Below are positions 1 through 5,149 of a stretch of DNA of 5,149 nt, piece by piece. The notes under the pieces were generated by a model. The model was not told where the DNA came from, did no database searches, and saw only the letters and a program-made list of their open reading frames with translations. The stretch covers positions 1-5,149 of the forward strand of contig JACCRJ010000512.1 of the NCBI GenBank assembly GCA_013813615.1, read 5' to 3'. Both the position numbers and the translations under genes were made by a program. Position 1 is the first letter of the stretch, and each line of letters starts with the position of its first letter. This stretch comes from Lautropia sp. GTDB taxonomy: Bacteria > Pseudomonadota > Gammaproteobacteria > Burkholderiales > Burkholderiaceae_E.

Positions 1-1
1 C

Positions 2-379
2 TTCGCCGCGCAGGAAGCCACCCTGCTGATGCTGGAGGACCTGCAGGTCGACATCGTGATCCCGGGCCACGGGCGGATGTTCGGCGAGTTCCGGGCGGCC
101 CTGCAGCGGGCGCGCGAGCGGCTCGCCTACTTCCGGTCGAACCCGCAGCGCCACGCCTTCCTGGCGATGAAAGTCGGCCTTTCGTTCATGCTGCTGGATC
201 GCCAGCGCCTCGCGCTGGCCGAACTCGAGACAACCTTCGGCGATCTGCCCCTCATCCTGCGGATCAACCGCAAGTACTTCAACCGGGACACGGCGGACCT
301 GACCCGCGACGTGGTGGCGGCGCTGCTCGACGCGAAGGCGGCGCGCCTGACCAACGGCTGGCTGCTGCCAGCCGCCTGA
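2..379 (+). CDS. MBL-fold metallo-hydrolase, C-terminal part (partial, 5' end outside window)
   Basis: The frame is open from base 2 at the left edge and ends at a TGA at 377-379, giving 125 visible residues. The ATG at 29 is an internal methionine, because the frame continues upstream as FAAQEATLL. Visible residues 18-24 read IVIPGHG, the late metal-binding histidine motif of metallo-beta-lactamase-fold hydrolases (glyoxalase II and related enzymes); H23 would be a zinc ligand. The main HxHxDH motif lies upstream and is not visible. After the motif comes a charged helical stretch (FRAALQRARERLAYF) and a roughly 80-residue C-terminal region of the kind that often decides substrate class in these enzymes. 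The fold is fairly secure from the PGHG motif and its setting. The substrate cannot be told: a thioesterase, lactonase or glyoxalase II-like role are all possible. The gene converges on ftsH with 38 bp between stop codons. Confidence 0.75.
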   Translation, partial: FAAQEATLLMLEDLQVDIVIPGHGRMFGEFRAALQRARERLAYFRSNPQRHAFLAMKVGLSFMLLDRQRLALAELETTFGDLPLILRINRKYFNRDTADLTRDVVAALLDAKAARLTNGWLLPAA

Positions 380-425
380 TTCTCAGCCGCTGATTCAAGC
401 CCGAGTCAGGCCCGGATTCAGGCCC
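377..425. repeat. Degenerate 11-14 bp tandem repeat spanning the convergent stops
   Basis: Four consecutive related units are visible: TGATTCTCAGCCGC (377-390), TGATTCAAGCCC (391-402), GAGTCAGGCCC (403-413) and GGATTCAGGCCC (414-425). The first holds the TGA stop of the upstream + strand gene. The last holds TCA (418-420), the TGA stop of ftsH on the - strand. The whole intergenic gap is therefore repeat-like. No stem with a T-run is present, so this is not a recognisable intrinsic terminator. Confidence 0.5.
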
Positions 426-2523
426 CGACTGCTGCGCCGGCGGGAGCGCCGGCCGGCGTGTCGGGCAACGCCAGGGGCCGCGTCTGCAGCGCCGGCGCCG
501 GCGGCAGGCCGGTCACCTCGAGGATTTCCTTCTCGTCCAGCGTCTCCTTGGTCAGGAGCGCTGCCACCAGGGCACCGAGTCGCTTCCTGTTCTCGCGCAG
601 CAGGCGCAACGCCTCGGCATGGCTCTCCCCGATGATGCGCAGAACTTCGGCGTCGATCACGCGCGCGGTCTCCTCGCTGAACGGCCGGTCGCTGCCGAAG
701 CTGGTCGCGGTGCCGAGGTAGGGATTCTGCCGCGGCGCAAGCTGCACCATGCCGAGCTTGTCGCTCATGCCCCAGCGGGTGACCATGCTGCGCGCGAGCG
801 TGCTTGCCTGCTCGATGTCGCTCTCAGCCCCGGTGGTGCGCGTGCCGTAGACCACCTCCTCCGCTGCCCGGCCGCCGAGCATGCCGATGATCCGTGCGCG
901 CAGGTATGCCTCGGGATAGTTGTAGCGGTCAGCGTCCGGGCGCTGGTAGGTGACGCCGAGCGCCCGGCCGCGCGGCACGATGGTCACCCGGTTCACCGGA
1001 TCCGCGCCCGGCACGACCAGCCCGAGGATGACGTGCCCGCTCTCGTGGTACGCGATGCGTTCGCGGTCCTCCGGGCTCAGCAGCAGGGCGCGCTCCGGCC
1101 CGAGCACGATCTTCTCCAGCGAATCCATGAAGTCCTTCAGGCGCACCTCGTCCTGCTCGCGTCGGGCCGCGAGCAGCGCCGCCTCGTTGACGAGGTTCCT
1201 CAGGTCGGCGCCGGATAGACCGGGCGTGCTGGACGCGACCTCCATCAGGTCGGTGTCCTTGGCGAGCGGCACCGTGCGCGTGTGAACCTGCAGGATCGCC
1301 AGGCGGCCGTTCTTGTCGGGCAGGTTGACGACGACCTGGCGGTCGAAGCGCCCGGGCCGCAGCAGCGCCTTGTCGAGCACGTCGGGCTGGTTGGTCGCTG
1401 CCAGCACGATGATGCCCTGCTGGCCGGAGAAGCCGTCCATCTCCGTCAGGATCTGGTTCAGCGTCTGCTCCTGCTCGCTCGAGCCGCCGATGGACACCTG
1501 GCCGCGCGCGCGGCCGATGGAGTCGAGCTCGTCGATGAAGATGATCGCCGGCGCGTGCTCCCGGGCCTGCTTGAAGAGGTCCCGAACCCGGGAGGCGCCG
1601 ACGCCGACGATCATCTCGACGAACTCCGAGCCACTCATCGAGAAGAACGGGACGCCTGCCTCGCCGGCGACCGCCCTCGCGAGGAGCGTCTTGCCGGTGC
1701 CCGGTGCGCCCACCAGCAGGACGCCCTTCGGCGCACTGCCGCCCAGCCGGCTGTACTTGGCCGGATCCCTGAGGAAGTCGACGATCTCGACCAGTTCGTT
1801 CTCGGCCTCGTCGATGCCGGCGACGTCGTTGAAGGTGACCCGCTTCTCCACTTCCTGGTCGTAGCGGCGCGCCTTGCTCTTGCCGATGCCCATCATCCCG
1901 CCCATGCCGCCCATGCCCTGCTGCGCGCGGCGGAACATCCAGACGTAGAAGCCGATGATGAGAATCGCCGGGCCGAAGCCGAACAGCAGCGTCGCAAGCG
2001 GGCTGCCGCCGGACTGGATCGGAACGGCACTGATCTCGACCTTGTGCTCGATCAGGAACGTCTCGAGGTCAGGGCCGACGAACAACGGCAGCGTCGTGGT
2101 GAAGGTGCTCGCAGTTCGCGGCGGCCCCTGGTTCAGCCGCTCTGAGCGCGAAGCCGGCTCGCCCCGACGCGCAGGCGGCGTCTGCTCCCCTGGCGGCGGC
2201 CAGGTCACCGGCGCTGCGAAGCGGCCTTCGATGCTCTCGCCCTTGGCGTAGATCGATTCGATATTGCCCCGGGAGACCTCCTCCTTGAAGGCGGTGTACG
2301 GCACCACGATCGGGGCGTCCGGTCCGGGAAAGAGGTAGCGCACCAGCATGTAGTTGGCGAGCAGCACGATCAGGAATGTCAGCCAGGCGCGCTTCGGCGG
2401 CATTTTCGCCGGCGCACCTGGCTGGGCCCCGCCGGTCGTCGCGTTCCTCGCACCGTTCGCGGCCGTTCGGTTCACGCCGGCGGCGTCGCCGCTGCGGGGC
2501 TTCAGTTGGTCGAACCAGCCCAT
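418..2523 (-). CDS. ftsH: FtsH-type ATP-dependent membrane zinc metalloprotease (probable accessory paralogue)
   Basis: This 701-residue inner-membrane AAA+ protease would extract and degrade misfolded membrane and regulatory proteins as a hexamer. Seen in order: a hydrophilic N-terminus (1-45), membrane helix 1 (about 46-64), a periplasmic domain with a Pro/Arg-rich insert (about 105-138), membrane helix 2 (about 176-197), a Gly/Met-rich linker (203-214), Walker A GAPGTGKT (272-279), Walker B IIFIDE (327-332), the second region of homology with arginines R392 and R395 in the arginine-finger positions, zinc motif HESGH (493-497, catalytic E494) and D569 as likely third zinc ligand. All catalytic motifs are intact. 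The start is ATG at 2523 with AGGAGT four bases upstream; the frame runs open to an ATG at 2685, but that extension has no such site and no family character. Oddities are isoleucine 305 in the pore motif (usually FVG), the N-terminal extension, and an Ala/Pro/Gly tail. Neighbours differ from the usual housekeeping ftsH locus. Confidence 0.96.
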   Translation of the reverse strand: MGWFDQLKPRSGDAAGVNRTAANGARNATTGGAQPGAPAKMPPKRAWLTFLIVLLANYMLVRYLFPGPDAPIVVPYTAFKEEVSRGNIESIYAKGESIEGRFAAPVTWPPPGEQTPPARRGEPASRSERLNQGPPRTASTFTTTLPLFVGPDLETFLIEHKVEISAVPIQSGGSPLATLLFGFGPAILIIGFYVWMFRRAQQGMGGMGGMMGIGKSKARRYDQEVEKRVTFNDVAGIDEAENELVEIVDFLRDPAKYSRLGGSAPKGVLLVGAPGTGKTLLARAVAGEAGVPFFSMSGSEFVEMIVGVGASRVRDLFKQAREHAPAIIFIDELDSIGRARGQVSIGGSSEQEQTLNQILTEMDGFSGQQGIIVLAATNQPDVLDKALLRPGRFDRQVVVNLPDKNGRLAILQVHTRTVPLAKDTDLMEVASSTPGLSGADLRNLVNEAALLAARREQDEVRLKDFMDSLEKIVLGPERALLLSPEDRERIAYHESGHVILGLVVPGADPVNRVTIVPRGRALGVTYQRPDADRYNYPEAYLRARIIGMLGGRAAEEVVYGTRTTGAESDIEQASTLARSMVTRWGMSDKLGMVQLAPRQNPYLGTATSFGSDRPFSEETARVIDAEVLRIIGESHAEALRLLRENRKRLGALVAALLTKETLDEKEILEVTGLPPAPALQTRPLALPDTPAGAPAGAAVGA

Positions 2524-2527
2524 GCTG

Positions 2528-2533
2528 ACTCCT
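2528..2533 (-). promoter_or_regulatory. Ribosome binding site of ftsH
   Basis: The - strand reads AGGAGT followed by CAGC and ATG at 2523. This strong Shine-Dalgarno match decides the start at 2523 over the upstream in-frame ATG at 2685. Confidence 0.8.
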
Positions 2534-2709
2534 GTCGATGACGGGCCGCCGACGCAGGTCGGATGACCGCGAGCGAGCCCGCCGAGGCCTCTGCGCTCAT
2601 GATAGCCAACTGTCGGCGGCCGCATCGGCAGCACCCCCGCAAACGCGCGCAGGTTGCACCTCGCTATCATCACGGTCGACGTCATCGGGCCGATCCGGTG
2701 AGGACCGTT

Positions 2710-2714
2710 GGAGG
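2710..2714 (+). promoter_or_regulatory. Ribosome binding site of the panE-like gene
   Basis: GGAGG lies six bases before the ATG at 2721. It supports that start, which puts the NAD(P)-binding glycine motif at residues 7-12 as expected. An in-frame ATG at 2538 would add 61 Arg/Ser-rich residues with no family resemblance. Confidence 0.8.
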
Positions 2715-2720
2715 CGAGCG

Positions 2721-3614
2721 ATGAGGATTGCGGTAATGGGTGCCGGCGCCGTGGGCTGCTACTTCGGCGGGATGCTGGCGCGGGGGGGCCATGCGGTAAC
2801 CCTCATCGGGCGGCCGCTCCATGTGCAAGCGGTGGAGCGCGACGGACTGTTCCTCGACACGCAATCCTTCCAGGTGCACGTGCCGATGCACGCCAACGCC
2901 GATCCGGCAGGCGTCGCCGGCGCAAGGCTGGTCCTGTTCTGCGTGAAGTCGACGGATACTGCGGCTGCAGCCCGGGCGATCGCGCCGCACCTGGAGGCGG
3001 ACGCGACGGTTCTGAGCCTGCAGAACGGCGTCGACAACGCCGAGCAGCTGCAGGCGGCGCTGCCGCAGGAGGTAGTGCCGGCGGTGGTTTACGTCGCCAC
3101 CGAAATGGCCGGTCCAGGCCACGTCAAGCACCATGGCCGCGGCGACCTCGTCATCGGCACCTCCGCCTCGAGCACGGAAATCGCCACCCTGCTGGAAAAC
3201 GCCGGGGTGCCGGTGAAGGTTTCCGAAAATGTGATCGGCGAGCTCTGGGCCAAGCTGATCGTCAACTGCGCCTACAACGCCCTGTCCGCCATCTCCAGGC
3301 TGCCCTACGGCCGGCTGGTTGAAGGCGATGGCGTGCCGGCGGTGATGGCCGATGTCATTGCCGAATGCCTGGCTGTCGCGAAGGCAGCCGGCGTGACGGT
3401 GCCGGGTGACATGGCCAGGTCGGTACCAGGCATCGCCAAAGCCATGCCGCTGCAGTTCTCGTCCACCGCGCAGGACCTGATGCGTGGCAAGCCGACCGAG
3501 ATCGACCACCTCAACGGCTTCGTCGTGCGCAAGGGAGCGGCGCTGGGCACCGCGACGCCGGTGAATCGCGCACTGCAGGCCCTCGTCAAGCTGCTGGAGT
3601 CCGCAGCGCCATGA
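2721..3614 (+). CDS. panE: 2-dehydropantoate 2-reductase family protein (PanE/ApbA-like)
   Basis: This 297-residue protein is close to the usual family length of about 300. PanE reduces 2-dehydropantoate to pantoate with NADPH in the cytoplasm, a step in pantothenate and coenzyme A synthesis. The Rossmann motif GAGAVG is at residues 7-12 directly after the first beta strand. FCVKS (73-77, K76) and LQNGVDN (100-106, N102) match the cofactor and substrate contacts of the family. ELWAKLIVN (174-182) carries K178, the expected catalytic lysine. The C-terminal SSTAQD (247-252) and TEIDHLNG (259-266, E260) match the conserved substrate-binding region. Nothing is missing or frameshifted. A run of seven G at 2782-2788 lies early in the gene, but the frame is intact. 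The family contains many paralogues of unknown substrate, so a true pantoate role is likely but not proven; no other pan genes are nearby. It is divergent from ftsH. Confidence 0.9.
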   Translation: MRIAVMGAGAVGCYFGGMLARGGHAVTLIGRPLHVQAVERDGLFLDTQSFQVHVPMHANADPAGVAGARLVLFCVKSTDTAAAARAIAPHLEADATVLSLQNGVDNAEQLQAALPQEVVPAVVYVATEMAGPGHVKHHGRGDLVIGTSASSTEIATLLENAGVPVKVSENVIGELWAKLIVNCAYNALSAISRLPYGRLVEGDGVPAVMADVIAECLAVAKAAGVTVPGDMARSVPGIAKAMPLQFSSTAQDLMRGKPTEIDHLNGFVVRKGAALGTATPVNRALQALVKLLESAAP

Positions 3615-3721
3615 CGCGTTCCGGTCAGCGGGCCTTGGAGATCCTCGGCATCTTCGGCGCGACGCCCGTCAGCACGTTCCTGCCGAACAACGAGAAGCTG
3701 GAAGTACCCTGGCGCAGCTGA
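3611..3721 (+). CDS. Possible small ORF (36 aa) overlapping the panE-like stop
   Basis: The ATG at 3611 overlaps the panE-like TGA (3612-3614) as ATGA, an arrangement typical of translational coupling. A GGAG at 3596-3599 lies 11 bases upstream, which is rather far. The product has no signal peptide or motif I recognise; its C-terminal half is FLPNNEKLEVPWRS. By hand count, G+C is about 56, 50 and 89 percent at codon positions 1, 2 and 3, a coding-like pattern. However, the antisense frame shares the same third positions, so strand is not settled by this. It may be a real small protein, a remnant of an older gene on either strand, or chance. Confidence 0.25.
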   Translation: MTRSGQRALEILGIFGATPVSTFLPNNEKLEVPWRS

Positions 3722-3744
3722 GCCGGACGCCGAGCTGAAGGGAG

Positions 3745-4344
3745 CTAGAAGGAATAGCCCGTCCAGTCGCTGCGGCGGCGGTCGCTCTCGATCGCCACCA
3801 GGGCGACGGCAGGCACGAGCCCGGTGCGGCAGCGCTGAGCCAGGTCCTTGTACATCTGCGTACCCTTCTGCTTGTTCTCGAGGTTTGCGTCGGTCAGGTG
3901 GCGCACGAACCGGGCGGGAATCCCGGCGACCAGCGTGCGCGGCGCAACGACGTCCCGGATCTTGACAAAGGACATCGCGGCGACAACCGCCTGGTCGCCG
4001 ACATGCGCCAGGTCCATCACCACTGCGTTCATGCCGACCAGGCTGTCCCGGCCGATACGGCAGGCGTGGATGACGGCGCCGTGGCCGATGTGGCTGTCTT
4101 CTTCCATCAGGCACTCGACGTCGCCGCGGGAGTGGACGACGCAATTGTCCTGCAGGTTGGCGCCACGGCGCAGCTCGATGCGGCCGAAGTCACCGCGCAT
4201 GACCGCGCCCGGCCCGACATAGCAGCCGGCGCCGACGATGACGTCACCGATCAGCACCGCCGTCGGATGCACGTAGGCAGACGGATCGACAACCGGTGTC
4301 AAGCCTTCGAAGGCGTAGATGTTGCTGTTCATCGCGGGGCTCAT
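3745..4344 (-). CDS. Gamma-carbonic-anhydrase-like / PaaY-CaiE-like hexapeptide repeat protein
   Basis: This is a 199-residue left-handed beta-helix protein. Hexapeptide turns run from about residue 23 to 140 (for example HPTAVLIGDVIVGAG, 26-40). H71 (in NCVVH), H88 and H93 (in HIGHGAVIH) are placed like the three zinc ligands of gamma-class carbonic anhydrases, with R50, D52 and Q65 also at conserved positions. The protein would be a trimer with metal sites between subunits. The C-terminal helix, with KQKGTQMYKDLAQRC (158-172), matches what I recall of PaaY (phenylacetate pathway thioesterase) and CaiE (carnitine operon). The length is near theirs (about 196-203), but no paa or cai genes are visible, so I give no symbol. 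The start could be the ATG at 4344 or at 4332 (MNSNIYAFEG); neither has a strong ribosome site, and the shorter form better matches family N-termini. It lies 34 bp after doxX, probably in the same transcript. Confidence 0.88.
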   Translation of the reverse strand: MSPAMNSNIYAFEGLTPVVDPSAYVHPTAVLIGDVIVGAGCYVGPGAVMRGDFGRIELRRGANLQDNCVVHSRGDVECLMEEDSHIGHGAVIHACRIGRDSLVGMNAVVMDLAHVGDQAVVAAMSFVKIRDVVAPRTLVAGIPARFVRHLTDANLENKQKGTQMYKDLAQRCRTGLVPAVALVAIESDRRRSDWTGYSF

Positions 4345-4348
4345 TCAC

Positions 4349-4367
4349 AGTAGCGGAACCCGCAGTA
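4349..4367. repeat. Small hairpin flanked by AGTA direct repeats
   Basis: The + strand reads AGTA, GCGG, AAC, CCGC, AGTA. GCGG and CCGC form a perfect 4-bp stem with a 3-base loop, and the flanks are identical. It fills half of the 34-bp gap between the doxX stop and the hexapeptide-protein start. It has no T-run, and a 4-bp stem is short enough to be chance. Confidence 0.25.
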
Positions 4368-4378
4368 TCGCAGGCCGG

Positions 4379-4825
4379 TCAGAGCTGGCGCCGCAGCGCT
4401 TCCGACGTTGCCCGCGGCGCTTGCGGCTTCGCGCGCGCTGCGTCGACGCTCCAGGGGCCGGGGCCTGCGGCGCAGAGGTAGAGGAACACGAAGCAGAACA
4501 GGTAGGCGGCTTCACCACCGCTGAGCATCGGCGAAAAGAACGGCGAGCTGTGAGCCATGAGGTACGCCACCGCCATCATGCCGGACAGCACAAATGCGAC
4601 CGGCCGCGTGAACAGTCCGATCAGCAGCAGGATGCCACCGACGAGCTCCAGCACGCCGGCGACGCCGTAGATCGACGCGAGTTGCAGGTTGTCGAACATC
4701 TCCACCTTCGGAAAGCCGAGGAGCTTGGCGCTGCCGTGCTGAAGGAAGGTGTAGGCGGTGGCGATGCGCAGGACGGACAGCAGCCGCGGGGCCCAGATGG
4801 AAAGGAACGATTCGTTGACAGCCAT
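4379..4825 (-). CDS. DoxX family integral membrane protein
   Basis: This 148-residue protein has the normal length and architecture of the DoxX family. Four hydrophobic helices are visible at about residues 14-30, 52-71, 74-92 and 106-121. The family signature near the end of helix 1, FLQHGSAKLLGFP (27-39), is present, as are the ELVGG motif (60-64) opening the second helix and the GLFTRP turn (70-75) between helices 2 and 3. The C-terminal tail (about 127-148) is Arg/Ala-rich and probably cytoplasmic. Family members are linked to quinone and redox or thiol stress functions in several bacteria, but no biochemical activity can be assigned from sequence. The start at 4825 has AAGGAA (4832-4837) six bases upstream. 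It follows the dioxygenase gene by 43 bp and precedes the hexapeptide-protein gene by 34 bp, all on the same strand, consistent with one operon. Confidence 0.9.
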   Translation of the reverse strand: MAVNESFLSIWAPRLLSVLRIATAYTFLQHGSAKLLGFPKVEMFDNLQLASIYGVAGVLELVGGILLLIGLFTRPVAFVLSGMMAVAYLMAHSSPFFSPMLSGGEAAYLFCFVFLYLCAAGPGPWSVDAARAKPQAPRATSEALRRQL

Positions 4826-4831
4826 GGTGTT

Positions 4832-4837
4832 TTCCTT
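4832..4837 (-). promoter_or_regulatory. Ribosome binding site of doxX
   Basis: The - strand reads AAGGAA six bases before the ATG at 4825, in the 43-bp gap after the dioxygenase stop. The site shows that DoxX is translated independently rather than by stop-start overlap. Confidence 0.7.
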
Positions 4838-4868
4838 GAAGCCGATGAGTTGAAGTTTCTGGAACCGC

Positions 4869-5149
4869 TCAGCCGAACCGGAAGGCCGACACGGTGACGT
4901 TGGGGATGCGCCCCTCGAAGATCTTGCGGCCCGGGTCGGCGGCGCCCGCTCCCGCCGCCACCATCAGCGGCAGCAGGTGCTCCTCGCGGGGATGGCAGGC
5001 GCGGGCATGCGGCGCCTGCTGCCAATGCGTGAGGGCGGCTTCGCGCCGCTTCACGTCCAAGTCGGTCACCACGTGCGTCAGCCAGTCGTCGAAGGCCTCG
5101 GAAGCCTTCTCGAAACCCGGACCGAACCCGCCCATGTTATGAAAGCTCA
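4869..5149 (-). CDS. 4,5-DOPA-type extradiol dioxygenase, C-terminal part (partial, 5' end outside window)
   Basis: The frame is open to the right edge (92 full residues visible), so the ATG at 5135 is internal; upstream codons read SFHN before MGGFG. The visible part resembles the C-terminal third of class III (LigB-type) extradiol dioxygenases of the DODA/YgiD group, which use a metal centre to open catechol rings such as DOPA. H3 in the SFHN segment fits the conserved xHN histidine. HPREEHLLPLMVAAGAG (52-68) matches the family HPxxEHxLPL motif, with H57 the conserved late active-site histidine. The protein ends in the usual beta strands (VTVSAFRFG). Full-length relatives are about 260-270 residues, so about two thirds, including the N-terminal metal histidines, lies outside the window. 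Pairing with a downstream doxX gene is a recurring arrangement. The true substrate may be another catechol. Confidence 0.87.
   Translation of the reverse strand, partial: SFHNMGGFGPGFEKASEAFDDWLTHVVTDLDVKRREAALTHWQQAPHARACHPREEHLLPLMVAAGAGAADPGRKIFEGRIPNVTVSAFRFG

Larger units (their letters stand above)
2524..2720. promoter_or_regulatory. Divergent intergenic region, ftsH / panE-like gene
   Basis: This 197-bp region must carry promoters for both outward-facing genes. The clearest element is the octamer GCTATCAT, found on the + strand at 2663-2670 and in inverted orientation at 2599-2606. Each contains TATCAT, a fair match to a sigma-70 -10 hexamer pointing at its own gene: about 50 bp before the panE-like start and about 75 bp before the ftsH start. 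No matching -35 hexamer sits 16-18 bp upstream of either, and TTGCAC at 2654-2659 is too close to serve. I see no good heat-shock (sigma-32) promoter for ftsH. Promoter positions are therefore tentative. Confidence 0.4.

Noticed and set aside
429..460. GCGCCGGC direct repeat near the ftsH 3' end as a terminator stem
   Set aside because: It lies within the coding sequence, encodes the Ala/Gly/Pro tail of FtsH and lacks a T-run; likely a composition effect.
1282..2145. 287-codon + strand open frame antisense to ftsH
   Set aside because: Its translation is Arg/Asp/Glu/Ala/Val-rich with no motif, and it is the mirror frame of a fully intact FtsH; long antisense frames are expected at this GC content.
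2654..2670. TTGCAC and TATCAT as a full sigma-70 promoter for the panE-like gene
   Set aside because: Only 5 bp separates the hexamers, far from the 16-18 bp needed.
2524..2685. 54-residue upstream extension of FtsH to the ATG at 2685
   Set aside because: The start at 2523 has a strong AGGAGT site; the extension has no family match and would run across the divergent promoter region.
2782..2788. Run of seven G in the panE-like gene as a phase-variation site
   Set aside because: The reading frame is intact and the run encodes the ordinary Arg-Gly-Gly of the Rossmann region; seven G is common by chance at this GC level.
2682..3509. 275-codon - strand open frame antisense to the panE-like gene
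   Set aside because: Arg/His/Gly-rich and motif-free, opposite a gene with all PanE family motifs in place.
3715..3737. Hairpin CAGCT...AGCTG between convergent genes as an intrinsic terminator
   Set aside because: The stem is only 5 bp plus an inner 3 bp with a 4-base bulge, and there is no T-run on either side.
3305..4144. 279-codon - strand open frame crossing the hexapeptide gene and the panE-like 3' end
   Set aside because: It is a shifted-frame shadow with low-complexity Arg/Pro content, and it would overlap two real genes.

Overview
The window is GC-rich DNA with dense genes, short gaps and strong G/C preference at third codon positions. The gene families (FtsH, a PanE-type reductase, a PaaY/CaiE-like hexapeptide protein, and a DoxX/LigB-type dioxygenase pair) fit a high-GC proteobacterium, probably beta or gamma. 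That assignment is inference from composition and gene types; no rRNA or other taxonomic marker is present. I see no tRNA, rRNA, CRISPR array, insertion sequence or phage gene, and most of the window looks like ordinary chromosome.

Layout. Positions 1-379 hold the 3' end of a metallo-beta-lactamase-fold hydrolase on the + strand. It converges, across a 38-bp gap made of degenerate short repeats, on a complete FtsH-type membrane AAA+ zinc protease on the - strand (418-2523). A 197-bp divergent intergenic region separates ftsH from a complete 2-dehydropantoate 2-reductase family gene on the + strand (2721-3614). A possible 36-codon ORF overlaps the end of that gene (3611-3721). The right part is a - strand run, read from the right edge: the C-terminal third of a 4,5-DOPA-type extradiol dioxygenase (stop at 4869), a four-helix DoxX membrane protein (4379-4825), and a left-handed beta-helix gamma-carbonic-anhydrase/PaaY-like protein (3745-4344). 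Gaps of 43 and 34 bp suggest one transcript.

How the genes may work together. FtsH is membrane quality control. Its neighbours are not the rlmE and folP/glmM genes that usually flank the housekeeping proteobacterial ftsH. It also has a long N-terminal extension, a Pro/Arg-rich periplasmic insert, and isoleucine at the usual pore phenylalanine, so it is better read as an accessory FtsH paralogue. The dioxygenase-DoxX pair is a recurring association in bacteria and suggests aromatic or quinone/redox metabolism. The metal-site hexapeptide protein may share that transcript without sharing the pathway. I found no convincing evidence of an undescribed system. The observations most worth a second look are the FtsH variant features, the repeat block holding both convergent stop codons, and the coding-like segment after panE.
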